A stretch of DNA of 64,000 nucleotides. Source: Flavobacteriales bacterium UBA1494 (GTDB taxonomy: Bacteria; Bacteroidota; Bacteroidia; Flavobacteriales_E; Vicingaceae). The DNA lies in assembly GCA_905182175.1 (NCBI GenBank), contig CAJJAT010000012.1, positions 41,812-105,811 of the forward strand, in the 5' to 3' direction. Both the position numbers and the translations under genes were made by a program. The notes under the pieces are model-generated. The model searched no databases and was not told the origin of the DNA. It worked only from the letters and a program-made list of their open reading frames with translations. Numbering within the stretch: the stretch's first letter is position 1; every line of letters begins with the position of its first letter. Shown piece after piece: positions 1-7,921 of the stretch.

Positions 1-1
1 A

Positions 2-73
2 GATACGCCACTCTCTGTAGCGAAGGAGAAGAACAATCAAAAAGCCATTGACTTGATTAATTCTTATCTTTAA
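2..73 (+). CDS. C-terminal end of an ankyrin-repeat-like protein (partial)
   Basis: Only the last 23 codons lie in the window; the gene begins upstream. The residues (DTPLSVAKEKNNQKAIDLIN and a short tail) resemble the final helix pair of an ankyrin repeat, where TPL.xA and a following xxII/LI helix are typical. The reading frame ends with TAA at 71-73. Ankyrin membership is inferred from this single half-repeat and is therefore weak; nothing can be said about the rest of the protein. Confidence 0.4.
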   Translation, partial: DTPLSVAKEKNNQKAIDLINSYL

Positions 74-99
74 AAAATGCAATCAGAATTACAAAAAAG

Positions 100-372
100 C
101 TAATACATTAGTTGGGGAAAAATTTCATTCTTATAAAATATTGAGGTGGAAGGAAGAGTTTTAACAAAGTTAGCTTCATCCAAAAAAACCTCTTCTTGCT
201 TAAATAGCATCTCTACCTGGCTCTTAGTTAAACTGAAATATTGATTTTTATCATTCAACCCATAAATAATAAGGTCATGAAAAGGCTCTAATAAACCTCT
301 ATTCACTTTAACATCTACTTTCGTTACCACTTTTTGGGCCAAATTAACACTCCACAACTCTTTAATTTTCAT
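100..372 (-). CDS. Hypothetical protein, 90 aa
   Basis: Unrecognised soluble small protein. It starts with ATG (MKIKELWSVNLAQKVVTKVD) and has mixed hydrophobic/charged composition with no signal peptide or membrane segment. It lies convergent to the ankyrin-like gene end and downstream of another small ORF and the aldehyde dehydrogenase on the same strand, so it could be the tail of that transcript. Codon composition looks like its neighbours. The protein may be real, but there is no recognisable domain to confirm it. Confidence 0.4.
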   Translation of the reverse strand: MKIKELWSVNLAQKVVTKVDVKVNRGLLEPFHDLIIYGLNDKNQYFSLTKSQVEMLFKQEEVFLDEANFVKTLPSTSIFYKNEIFPQLMY

Positions 373-411
373 TATGTCATTCTGATCCCTCAGATTAACT
401 TCAATCCATTT

Positions 412-660
412 TTATCCCACATAAAAGTCATTTCTCCTTTTTTCGGTTAAGCCCTGCCCTGACATATAACGTGCTAAGTAAGCTAATTTAAGTGTGCTAT
501 TTTGAAGTAGATCAAAATCAGACGCTTTAACGCTTTTGTAATATTCAATTCTTTTTGGGCGGGTCATCGCTTTTTCTTCCTCCATCATTTTTGCCTCAAC
601 AGTTCCCAACAGAACTGCTAACTTCAATAGTAGAAACTTACTTAAAGCTATCGTTATCAA
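412..660 (-). CDS. Hypothetical small protein, 82 aa (TTG start)
   Basis: Unrecognised. The longest frame starts at TTG (660) and gives a hydrophobic N-terminal stretch (about residues 1-21) that could be a short signal-like or membrane segment, followed by a charged region rich in K, E and R. An alternative ATG start lies inside (the MMEEEKAM stretch, about residue 24), which would remove the hydrophobic part. It sits between the aldehyde dehydrogenase and the 90-aa ORF on the same strand. It may be a real small gene or a decayed one; there is no family evidence. Confidence 0.3.
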   Translation of the reverse strand: MITIALSKFLLLKLAVLLGTVEAKMMEEEKAMTRPKRIEYYKSVKASDFDLLQNSTLKLAYLARYMSGQGLTEKRRNDFYVG

Positions 661-710
661 GTAATGGTTACCCTTTAAAGTCGCAAATATTTAGAGAATA
701 AACTAGATTG

Positions 711-2141
711 TCAATATACAATCAACTTCCCTTCTGTCATTTCATCCATTGCGTACTTCAGCCCTTCACGTCCTAAGCCAGAGTCTTTCACACCTCCATA
801 CGGCATGTGGTCAATTCTAAAACCTGGTATGTTGTTCATAATAACACCGCCAACTTCTAACTCGGAAAAAGCATATTTGAAATTTTTCAGTGAATTGGTA
901 AATACCCCTACTTGCAACCCATATTTCGAATCGTTCGACATCCGAATAGCATCTTCAAAACTATCTGCCTTTTCCAAAACCGCGACTGGGCCAAATACTT
1001 CTTCAGCAGCTACCTTCATTTTAGATGTGCTGTTGGTAATTAGTGTTGGTGCGTACAAGTTGTGCTTGTCACTCGTAATGCTTCCACCGGTAAGAATAGT
1101 CGCTCCTTCGGCTTTTGCTTCTTGCACCCAACTGTCAATTCGTTTCATGTGTCCTTTGTCGATTACAGGTCCAACCAAAACGCTTTCGTCTTGTGCATCT
1201 CCCACTTTCAAGTTACCAATAGATTCTATTAAAGCAGATTGAAAACGATCGTAGACTTTTTCGTGAACAAATATTCGCTGTGTTGAGATGCAAATTTGAC
1301 CAGCATATAGATAAGCTCCTTTTGCAATTAAATCAGAGATTGCCTTTACATCTGTGTCTTCGTCGATAATGACAGCTGCGTTTCCACCTAATTCTAGCGT
1401 CACCTTCTTCTTGCCGCAAATACTCTTCAAGTACCAGCCTACTTTGTCACTCCCTGTAAAAGACAGTTTCGCTACTCTTTCATCTTTTACTAGCTTTTCA
1501 GCAACAGGAATGTCACAAACTAAAACATTAATTACTCCTACAGGATAACCTACTTCTTCAAACAATTCAGCAAAAGCCAAACAAGACATTGGCGCTTGTG
1601 GTGCAGGCTTTATAACGGTTGTGCAACCTGTCGCCAAAGCAGGTGCCACTTTGTGCATTACCAAATTCAATGGAAAGTTAAACGGAGTTATACAAGCAAT
1701 TACTCCAATAGGAAATCGGTGCGTGAGTGCCATTTTCCCTTCTCCAGCTCCCCAATCCATTGGTACCATTTCACCACCAAATCGAGTCGCTTCTTCAATT
1801 GCCAACTTCAATGTCATTAAACTTCGGTCTACTTCATTGGTCGCATAAGATCTTGGTTTCCCCCCTTCATTAATAATGATATCAATGAATTCATCTTTTC
1901 TGGCATCCAAGCGATCATATAATTTCTGCATCATCTCCGCTTTCTTGCAAGCAGACCATTTTTTTGTAATCTCGAAGGCTTCATTTGCAGCTACAATAGC
2001 ATCTTCCATTTGCTGCTCCGTAGCCTGTGGAATTTTTCCAATTTCTTTGGCGTGGTATTTATCTAATACAACCAGGAACTCACCTGTTCCTTCGCTTTGC
2101 CACTTGCCTGCAATAAAGTTATGTGATTGGTACTTTTTCAT
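711..2141 (-). CDS. NAD(P)-dependent aldehyde dehydrogenase (ALDH superfamily)
   Basis: Oxidises an aldehyde to the carboxylate with NAD(P)+. The protein is 476 aa, the usual ALDH length. Visible motifs are the N-terminal FIAGKW strand, the cofactor-binding TPFNFPLN and FTGSDKVG segments, the general base Glu in LELGGN (about E250) and the nucleophilic Cys in GQICIS (about C284). The ATG at 2141 gives the normal N-terminus. The substrate is not evident from sequence alone. Directly upstream (19 bp) lies a decayed gabT head, so a role in 4-aminobutyrate breakdown as succinate-semialdehyde dehydrogenase (GabD-like) is a reasonable contextual inference. The gene itself looks intact. Other ALDH15-like specificities (glyceraldehyde-3-P, lactaldehyde) cannot be excluded. 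Confidence 0.9.
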   Translation of the reverse strand: MKKYQSHNFIAGKWQSEGTGEFLVVLDKYHAKEIGKIPQATEQQMEDAIVAANEAFEITKKWSACKKAEMMQKLYDRLDARKDEFIDIIINEGGKPRSYATNEVDRSLMTLKLAIEEATRFGGEMVPMDWGAGEGKMALTHRFPIGVIACITPFNFPLNLVMHKVAPALATGCTTVIKPAPQAPMSCLAFAELFEEVGYPVGVINVLVCDIPVAEKLVKDERVAKLSFTGSDKVGWYLKSICGKKKVTLELGGNAAVIIDEDTDVKAISDLIAKGAYLYAGQICISTQRIFVHEKVYDRFQSALIESIGNLKVGDAQDESVLVGPVIDKGHMKRIDSWVQEAKAEGATILTGGSITSDKHNLYAPTLITNSTSKMKVAAEEVFGPVAVLEKADSFEDAIRMSNDSKYGLQVGVFTNSLKNFKYAFSELEVGGVIMNNIPGFRIDHMPYGGVKDSGLGREGLKYAMDEMTEGKLIVY

Positions 2142-2160
2142 TGTTGGTTCTGTATTTATT

Positions 2161-2460
2161 CTATTTCGTTGAATTTTTGTCTACTTCGACTCCAACATAT
2201 GGCTCATAGGTTACTACATTAAAACTGGTATGAATGTATCTCTGTGCTTGATCAATTATGGCATCAACGACTGGCTAGGGACAATGACCTGCGTTTATTA
2301 CACCTATTTCTCCCGTAAAATCGATCAACTCTCTTCCATCTACATCAATTATAATTGCTCCTCTAACAGATTCAACTGTTGCAGTGTTAAAAACTCAAAC
2401 ACCATTGGCTACTGCATTTTTTCTTCGCTCTAAAAGCAGTTCACTATTCGACTTACTCAT
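2161..2460 (-). pseudogene. gabT: Remnant of 4-aminobutyrate aminotransferase, N-terminal part only
   Basis: Reading the minus strand from ATG at 2460 gives a class-III aminotransferase head: MSKSNSELLLERRKNAVANG, then after a stop VFNTATVESVRGAIIIDVDG, then RELIDFTGEIGVINAGHC, then VVDAIIDQAQRYIHTSF and YEPYV. These match the N-terminal layout of GABA aminotransferases (AVxRGVG, VWDVxGxxYIDFxxGIxVxNxGH, VxxAIxxQxxxxxHTSF, xYEPYV). The frame is uninterrupted apart from TGA at 2397-2395 and TAG at 2277-2275, and it ends at TAG 2163-2161. Only about 95 of some 425 codons remain, so the 3' three quarters are deleted. It lies 19 bp upstream of the aldehyde dehydrogenase, as expected for a former gabT-gabD operon. 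Confidence 0.8.
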
Positions 2461-2543
2461 TTTATAATCAATTATTTACAATAAAAATTCTGCTAAACAA
2501 AAAACCTACAATTAACAGATAAATTTAGAGCAAATTATAATGT

Positions 2544-2589
2544 AAATCGTCATTTATTTTATTTGTAGCAATAAAATAAATGACGATTT
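2544..2589. repeat. Perfect 19-bp inverted repeat, 8-nt loop
   Basis: The arm AAATCGTCATTTATTTTAT (2544-2562) is exactly complementary to 2571-2589, with loop 2563-2570. It sits in the 315-bp gap between the divergent gabT remnant and lpdA, about 190 bp before lpdA. There is no poly-T tail typical of a terminator. It could be a large operator, an mRNA hairpin or a remnant of a small mobile repeat; the sequence does not decide between them. Confidence 0.75.
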
Positions 2590-2607
2590 GTTATACGAGG
2601 AAAACTT

Positions 2608-2638
2608 ATATAAATTATTGATTTATAATAATTTATAT
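2608..2638. repeat. Second inverted repeat, 12-bp arms
   Basis: ATATAAATTATT (2608-2619) pairs exactly with 2627-2638 around a 7-nt loop, only 18 bp after the preceding 19-bp inverted repeat. It is entirely A+T, so it could partly reflect composition. The rest of the gap to lpdA (2639-2775) contains no gene that I can see. Confidence 0.6.
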
Positions 2639-2775
2639 CGAGAGTAAGTTATTAACTATGTGTTCACTTAATCAATCTTTAAATTCTCTTCTCAACTTTA
2701 AGTCAAATCGATTTATTTTTTAAGCTTTTTATTAACTTCGCTCAACTAAAATTGAACTCAATTAAATAAATATAT

Positions 2776-4164
2776 ATGGATTTTGATGTTGTTGTATTAG
2801 GAAGTGGTCCAGGAGGATATGTAACCGCTATTCGTGCTGCTCAGTTAGGTTTCAAAACTGCAGTAATTGAAAAAGAGTCGTTAGGTGGCGTTTGTTTGAA
2901 CTGGGGTTGTATACCAACCAAAGCTTTATTAAAAAGTGCTAATGTATTTGAATACATTAAACATGCTGCTGATTACGGAATCGAAGTAAAGGAAAGCAAG
3001 GCGAATTTTACTGATGTAATCAAAAGAAGCAGAAGTGTTGCAAACGGAATGAGCAATGGCGTTCAATTTTTAATGAAAAAGAACAAGATTGAGGTTGTTA
3101 TGGGAACCGGAACGTTAAAACCCGGTAGGAAGGTTGAAGTAAAAATGGAGGACGGTTCCATAAAGATGGTGAACGGAAAGCACATCATTATTGCTACAGG
3201 AACAAGATCTAGAGAATTGCCTAATCTAAAACAAGACGGTAAAAAAGTAATTGGCTACAGAGAGGCCATGACACTTGAGAAAATGCCCAAGAAAATGATT
3301 GTTGTTGGCTCTGGAGCCATTGGTGTTGAGTTTGCGTACTTCTACAATGCCATGGGTGTTGAAGTTACGATAGTAGAATACGCTCCAAACATTGTTCCTG
3401 TTGAAGATGAAGACATTTCAAAACAATTAGCTAGAACGTTTAAGAAGAACGGAATAAAAATTAAGCTAGAATCTGAAGTAACAAATGTTGATACTTCTGG
3501 TGCAGGTTGTAAAGTGACAGTTAAGACAAAGAAAGGCGAGGAAATTATTGAAGCTGACGTTGTACTTTCTGCAGTTGGTGTTGTTGCTAACATTGAAGGA
3601 ATAGGATTAGAAGAAGTTGGCATTGCAACGGACAAAGGCAAAGTCATAGTAAATGATTACTACAAAACAAACATGGACGGATATTATGCCATTGGTGATT
3701 GCGTTCCCGGTCAAGCCTTAGCTCACGTAGCATCTGCTGAGGGTATTATCTGTGTAGAAAAAATAAAAGGAGAGCAGGTTCAACCGTTGGATTATGGAAA
3801 TATTCCTGGATGTACGTATTGTTCTCCAGAAATCGCATCTGTTGGCATGACTGAAAAAGCAGCTAAAGAGGCAGGATATGAGTTAAAAGTGGGCAAGTTT
3901 CCTTTCTCTGCATCCGGTAAAGCAAGTGCTGCAGGTCATAAAGACGGTTTTGTAAAGGTTATATACGATGCAAAGTATGGTGAGCTTTTAGGAGCACACA
4001 TGATTGGAGCGAACGTAACCGAAATGATTGCTGAGATTGTAGTTGCTAGAAAGTTAGAAACTACTGCTCACGAAATGTTAAAAGCAGTTCATCCGCACCC
4101 TACCATGAGTGAAGCGATAATGGAAGCTACCGCAGAAGCATATGGTGAAGTGATTCATTTGTAA
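2776..4164 (+). CDS. lpdA: Dihydrolipoyl dehydrogenase (E3)
   Basis: FAD flavoprotein that reoxidises dihydrolipoamide in the 2-oxoacid dehydrogenase and glycine cleavage complexes, passing electrons to NAD+. At 462 aa it has the standard length. Domains in order: FAD-binding GSGPGG (residues 9-14); the redox-active disulfide GGVCLNWGC (C40 and C45); the NAD-binding Rossmann motif GSGAIGVEFA (about residue 180); the second FAD motif YAIGDC (about 300); and the C-terminal dimerisation domain with the HPHPT active-site motif (H441). The ATG at 2776 gives the canonical N-terminus. It is a single-gene transcript flanked by a hairpin-rich leader and a terminator at 4184-4223. Confidence 0.97.
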   Translation: MDFDVVVLGSGPGGYVTAIRAAQLGFKTAVIEKESLGGVCLNWGCIPTKALLKSANVFEYIKHAADYGIEVKESKANFTDVIKRSRSVANGMSNGVQFLMKKNKIEVVMGTGTLKPGRKVEVKMEDGSIKMVNGKHIIIATGTRSRELPNLKQDGKKVIGYREAMTLEKMPKKMIVVGSGAIGVEFAYFYNAMGVEVTIVEYAPNIVPVEDEDISKQLARTFKKNGIKIKLESEVTNVDTSGAGCKVTVKTKKGEEIIEADVVLSAVGVVANIEGIGLEEVGIATDKGKVIVNDYYKTNMDGYYAIGDCVPGQALAHVASAEGIICVEKIKGEQVQPLDYGNIPGCTYCSPEIASVGMTEKAAKEAGYELKVGKFPFSASGKASAAGHKDGFVKVIYDAKYGELLGAHMIGANVTEMIAEIVVARKLETTAHEMLKAVHPHPTMSEAIMEATAEAYGEVIHL

Positions 4165-4183
4165 TTTTTAATTGAAAATATTT

Positions 4184-4223
4184 AATGGCTGAATAGAGTT
4201 CTTTTCTGTTCAGCCATTTTTAT
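4184..4223 (+). terminator. Rho-independent terminator after lpdA
   Basis: AATGGCTGAA (4184-4193) pairs with TTCAGCCATT (4209-4218) and is followed by a T-rich run, 20 bp after the lpdA stop codon. Confidence 0.8.
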
Positions 4224-4242
4224 TTAAAAAGAATTGATAATT

Positions 4243-4250
4243 TACTTTTG
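4243..4250 (+). promoter_or_regulatory. Candidate -7 element of the prenyltransferase gene
   Basis: TACTTTTG matches the Bacteroidota -7 consensus TAnnTTTG, 47 bp upstream of the TTG start at 4297 and just after the lpdA terminator. No clear -33 TTG box at ideal spacing was seen. Confidence 0.4.
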
Positions 4251-4296
4251 ACAAAGAACAAGATTAAAAAATAGACCACTAAAAACTAAAAAATCA

Positions 4297-5148
4297 TTGA
4301 AGAACTATCTTTCTCTCATCAAGTTTAGCCACACTATTTTTGCATTGCCTTTTGCTTTGATTGGCTACTTCTTAGCTATTGAATACTCCACCTTTAGTTT
4401 CGATACTATTTTGCTTTTAAAAGTTGTGTTTTGTATGGTATTTGCTCGAAATGCAGCCATGGCGTTTAATCGCTACATAGACAGAGACATTGATAAGGCA
4501 AACGAAAGAACAGCTGAAATTAGAGAAATTCCAAACGGAAGCATCCAACCTAAATCTGCGTTAATTTTTGTAATTATAAATTCTGTTCTACTTATTGCAA
4601 CTACTTTCTTCATCAACAGCATTTGCTTTTATTTATCGCCTGTTGCGCTAATCGTTGTTTTGGGATACAGTTTAACAAAACGGTTCACTGCTTTGTGCCA
4701 TTTGGTTTTAGGAGTAGGTCTATCGCTAGCTCCAATTGGAGCATATTTAGCAGTAACTGGCAGCTTCGCTTGGCTTCCACTCTATTTTTCTTTTGCTGTA
4801 CTGTTTTGGGTAGCAGGATTTGATATGATTTATGCCTTGCAAGATGATGCGTTTGATAAAGAAATGGGATTAAATTCCATTCCAGCTAAAATTGGCAGAA
4901 AAGCTACTTTAAATTTATCAGTTTTATTTCACCTCATTACCGCAGGCTATCTAATAACTGCTGCCTACCAATCAAATGCAGGTATTTTATTTTGGATTGG
5001 TACGATGCTCTTTCTTGGCTTACTCTCCTACCAGCACTTCATAGTTAAGCCGAATGATTTATCAAAAGTTAACCTAGCCTTTTTTACTACCAATGGCGTT
5101 GCAAGTGTGGTGTTTTCGGTTTTTGTGATTTTGAGTTTTTATCTGTAA
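4297..5148 (+). CDS. UbiA-family prenyltransferase (4-hydroxybenzoate/MqnP type)
   Basis: Integral membrane aromatic prenyltransferase that attaches a polyprenyl chain to an aromatic acid in quinone biosynthesis; in Bacteroidota this subgroup is usually linked to menaquinone (MqnP-like). It is 283 aa with about eight or nine hydrophobic helices. The two Asp-rich motifs binding Mg-prenyl diphosphate are NRYIDRDID (about residues 59-67) and YALQDDAFD (about 180-188). The N-terminal KFSHTIFALPFALIG is characteristic of the subgroup. The best start is TTG at 4297; no in-frame ATG upstream gives a better N-terminus. The exact substrate cannot be read from the sequence. Confidence 0.88.
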   Translation: MKNYLSLIKFSHTIFALPFALIGYFLAIEYSTFSFDTILLLKVVFCMVFARNAAMAFNRYIDRDIDKANERTAEIREIPNGSIQPKSALIFVIINSVLLIATTFFINSICFYLSPVALIVVLGYSLTKRFTALCHLVLGVGLSLAPIGAYLAVTGSFAWLPLYFSFAVLFWVAGFDMIYALQDDAFDKEMGLNSIPAKIGRKATLNLSVLFHLITAGYLITAAYQSNAGILFWIGTMLFLGLLSYQHFIVKPNDLSKVNLAFFTTNGVASVVFSVFVILSFYL

Positions 5149-5455
5149 CTCAAAAAAGCTACCTCTTTTAAAAAAGTAGACGTTTCTAATATATAGAGTC
5201 TTAATGGTATGCAAAAATTAAGTTTACTTTCAATAAATTATAGAACCACATGCCCCTTGGCATGCAAAGCAAAAGGTAAACATGCCTTTTGTAGTTTTCT
5301 TATGCAGTGTAAGTCGGGAAGGAAAGGAAAAACTCCTGTTTTGGAGGCAAATGTCAACTCCTTGTTTATTAAAAACGATATAATAATATTTCATGGCTTT
5401 AAAGTAGAAATATAGTAAGGCGATATTTTTAAGTTAAAGCCTTGTCCTTCATGTT
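5149..5455. other. Intergenic, nothing recognised
   Basis: A 307-bp gap between convergent genes. A 68-codon frame at 5209-5415 on the plus strand has no recognisable family, a Cys/Lys-rich composition and no promoter, so it is not called. No clear terminator hairpin was found. Confidence 0.5.
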
Positions 5456-6310
5456 CTACAAAAACACATTATTGGCCTCCGCCCTAGCCTTTTCGAACAA
5501 TTCATTGTTTAGACCTAGATCTACATTGTTTTCGTTAAAGTAAGAAACTAGGTTTTCTGTCGCCATATTACCTGTTAGATCATCAGCTGCCATGGGACAA
5601 CCACCAAATCCTAACATAGCTCCATCAAATCTCTTACAACCATTCTCATAAGCTGCTTTCACTTTCTCTTTCCATGTTTCAGGAGTGGTGTGCAAATGAG
5701 CTCCAATTTCTAAATCAGGATACTCTTCAATTAAAGTTGAAAATAGCCGCGAAATAATTGTTGGCTCAGAAACTCCAATTGTATCGCTTAATGCAAATAT
5801 TTTAAGGTCAAATCCCTGAAGTCTGTTTATCCAATTCGCTGCAACATCTTCATGAAAAGGATCCCCATATGGATTTCCAAAACCCATAGAAATATAGGTT
5901 ACTAATTCCTTATTATTCTTTACACAAAGCTCCTGTATGGCTTCTAATCTAACTAGTGACTCTTCTATACTCGAATTAGTGTTTCGTTGCTGAAACGTCT
6001 CTGAAATTGAGAATGGATAGCCTAAATATTGAATCTCCTCGAACTTGGTAGCATCCTCTGCTCCTCTCTGATTCGCTACAATTGCCAATAATTTCGACTT
6101 TGCACCTGACAAATCAAGCTGCGCTAGAACAGCTGCTGTATCTTTTAATTGAGGAATAGATTTAGGAGAAACAAAGGAGCCAAAATCGATGGTATCATAG
6201 CCAATTCTCAGCAAATGGTTTAGATAGTCAGCTTTTACCTTGGTAGGAATAAACTCATGGATTCCTTGCATCGCATCCCTAGGACATTCAATAATCTTTA
6301 CTTGGTCCAT
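5456..6310 (-). CDS. Hydroxymethylglutaryl-CoA lyase
   Basis: TIM-barrel lyase of the HMGL-like/DRE family that splits HMG-CoA into acetyl-CoA and acetoacetate in leucine and ketone-body catabolism. The 284 aa show the signature segments in variant form: ECPRDAMQG at the N-terminus (family xxGPRDGLQ), SISETFQQRN, the metal-binding GAHLHTTPE (family HxH) and the C-terminal Cys loop GFGGCPMAADDLTGN (family GLGGCPxAxGASGN). The substitutions are those seen in the Bacteroidota branch. The ATG at 6310 lies 21 bp after the pyrD stop, inside an 18-bp tandem duplication, so it is probably co-transcribed with pyrD although the two are metabolically unrelated. Confidence 0.88.
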   Translation of the reverse strand: MDQVKIIECPRDAMQGIHEFIPTKVKADYLNHLLRIGYDTIDFGSFVSPKSIPQLKDTAAVLAQLDLSGAKSKLLAIVANQRGAEDATKFEEIQYLGYPFSISETFQQRNTNSSIEESLVRLEAIQELCVKNNKELVTYISMGFGNPYGDPFHEDVAANWINRLQGFDLKIFALSDTIGVSEPTIISRLFSTLIEEYPDLEIGAHLHTTPETWKEKVKAAYENGCKRFDGAMLGFGGCPMAADDLTGNMATENLVSYFNENNVDLGLNNELFEKARAEANNVFL

Positions 6311-6331
6311 ATTCTTTACTTGGTCTATATT
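6296..6331. repeat. 18-bp tandem duplication over the HMG-CoA lyase start
   Basis: Two adjacent 18-bp copies (6296-6313 and 6314-6331) differ at one base. The copy nearer the gene contains the ATG and first four codons of HMG-CoA lyase. In the other copy the ATG has become ATA, and it abuts the pyrD stop codon (6332-6334). This looks like a slippage duplication that lengthened the pyrD-lyase spacer. Confidence 0.8.
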
Positions 6332-7375
6332 CTAATTCTTAGAGAAATAATCTACCAGCCCCTTATTCATTCGTTTTACCATTCCAGGGCCTTCATAAAT
6401 AAAACCGGTATAAATTTGAACTAAATCAGCTCCCGCTTCCAATTTCTCAATCGCATCTTCCGCTGTGTAAATTCCCCCAACGGCAACAATTGGAAATGAT
6501 TTATTCGATTTTTTAGACAAATAACGTACGACATCAGTTGAACGTTGCCTAACCGGCTTTCCACTTAAACCTCCGGCACCCATCTTTTCTACTTCAAAAT
6601 CATTCGTTTTTAGATTAGATCGGTCAATAGTAGTATTGATAGCAATTACACCATCAATTTTGGTAGAACTCACAATCTCTACAATATCATCTAATTGCTC
6701 GTTTGTTAAATCGGGAGCAATCTTTAGCAATATTGCTTTACGTTTTGGTTTTGCGTTATTTTTGTCTTGTAAGGTTTGCAACAGTTTAGTTAGGGGTTCT
6801 TTGTCTTGCAACTCTCTCAAATTAGGAGTGTTGGGAGAGCTCACATTCACCACAAAGTAATCTACATACTCAAATAACTTTTCAAAACAAATCATGTAAT
6901 CATTGATAGCTTCTTCATTCGGAGTAACCTTATTCTTTCCAATATTACCTCCAATAATTTGATTTGGATTTCGGTTTTTTAAGCGTTCAATCATCTGATC
7001 TACTCCACCATTATTAAATCCCATCCTATTAATTAAGGCTTCGTCTTTGGGTAATCTAAACAACCTAGGTTTAGGGTTCCCATCTTGAGGCAAAGGAGTA
7101 ACCGTTCCTACTTCGATAAAACCAAATCCTAAACACCCTAACTCCTCGTATAACTTAGCGTCTTTGTCAAATCCTGCGGCAAGGCCAACTGGATTTGGAA
7201 ATTTTAAGCCAAACAATTCCTTCTCCAAACTTTTGCTATTTTCAGAATAAAAAGACTTAACAAGTGACTTTGAAATAACATTATTTAGCAACAATTTTAA
7301 CCAATTGAACACTGTATGATGAATTGTCTCAGGATCTTGACGAAATAAAAGAGGTTTTATAATTGCTTTGTACAT
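6332..7375 (-). CDS. pyrD: Quinone-dependent dihydroorotate dehydrogenase (class 2)
   Basis: Membrane-associated FMN enzyme that oxidises dihydroorotate to orotate in pyrimidine synthesis, with quinone as acceptor. The N-terminal helix region [19 protein letters not shown] is the class-2 membrane-docking segment. FMN and substrate motifs include [14 protein letters not shown], the NRMGFNN(G) segment, [14 protein letters not shown] with the class-2 catalytic Ser, GGLSGKP and the C-terminal YTGFIYEGP phosphate loop. I place the start at ATG 7375, giving 347 aa. The longer frame begins at a TTG (7396) that overlaps the promoter repeat and adds seven unconserved residues. A promoter -7 element lies at 7401-7394. 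Confidence 0.96.
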   Translation of the reverse strand: MYKAIIKPLLFRQDPETIHHTVFNWLKLLLNNVISKSLVKSFYSENSKSLEKELFGLKFPNPVGLAAGFDKDAKLYEELGCLGFGFIEVGTVTPLPQDGNPKPRLFRLPKDEALINRMGFNNGGVDQMIERLKNRNPNQIIGGNIGKNKVTPNEEAINDYMICFEKLFEYVDYFVVNVSSPNTPNLRELQDKEPLTKLLQTLQDKNNAKPKRKAILLKIAPDLTNEQLDDIVEIVSSTKIDGVIAINTTIDRSNLKTNDFEVEKMGAGGLSGKPVRQRSTDVVRYLSKKSNKSFPIVAVGGIYTAEDAIEKLEAGADLVQIYTGFIYEGPGMVKRMNKGLVDYFSKN

Positions 7376-7393
7376 AGGCTTAAGTGAGTCCTT

Positions 7394-7437
7394 CAAAAGT
7401 AACTAGAAAGTAACTAGAAAGTAACTAGAAAGTAACT
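7394..7437 (-). promoter_or_regulatory. 11-bp tandem repeat ending in the pyrD -7 element
   Basis: On the plus strand the unit AAAGTAACTAG is present three times (7396-7406, 7407-7417, 7418-7428), plus a 9-bp partial copy to 7437. On the coding (minus) strand each unit reads TTACTTTCTAG, and the copy nearest pyrD reads TTACTTTTG. That contains TACTTTTG (7401-7394), a match to the Bacteroidota -7 box, 19 bp before the ATG. The array therefore repeats a near -7 box once per helical turn. Confidence 0.65.
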
Positions 7438-7921
7438 TAAATTTTATCTGAAAAGTAAAATTATGAAGCACTCAATTTTATCAAATGTCAAAGCCATACT
7501 AGACACCAACTTTACATTATTTTTCCTACAGGAATGACAGATACTTTAATTGTTTGCAAGAAGTAATGAACAAATATTGACCCATAAATAACTCAAAAGA
7601 TACCAACCCTCGCATACAATCTTATCCACAATTTAAATTATTAATTATATAATCCATACTACAGCAAATTAGTAAACCAATAATATAAGATTAAAGAGAG
7701 ATGTAAGCCCTCATGAAAGCAACACTGGCTAGAAATAGGAGCCAAATAAAGATAAAGGGTTGCTTTTCGCTTGGTCTGAACACAAACGATCCCACAAGAG
7801 TTTATAATTTGGAGCAAAAGTGCGGATAGTACAGATTGTAGAAAATAAATTTTAGACAAACATTTGTAAGTTAACCGAAAAATATCTCTAAAACCAATCA
7901 TCCAATGCTAACAAATTGCAA
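7438..7921. other. Gene-poor, probably degraded DNA
   Basis: This 484-bp stretch has no credible gene. An 80-codon minus-strand frame (7659-7901) is Cys/Leu-rich with no family resemblance and was rejected. The region leads into a clearly decayed gene at 7922-8322, so it is probably degraded coding sequence whose origin I cannot identify. Confidence 0.5.

Noticed and set aside
2230..2433. Plus-strand ORF of 67 codons
   Set aside because: It is the shadow of the gabT remnant, which is clearly coding on the opposite strand.
5209..5415. Plus-strand ORF of 68 codons after the prenyltransferase
   Set aside because: No family resemblance, no promoter, odd Cys/Lys composition; probably chance.
7394..7437. 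Short direct repeats as a CRISPR array
   Set aside because: The 11-bp units are contiguous with no spacers.
7659..7901. Minus-strand ORF of 80 codons
   Set aside because: Lies in degraded DNA, is Leu/Cys-rich without recognisable pattern and has no context.
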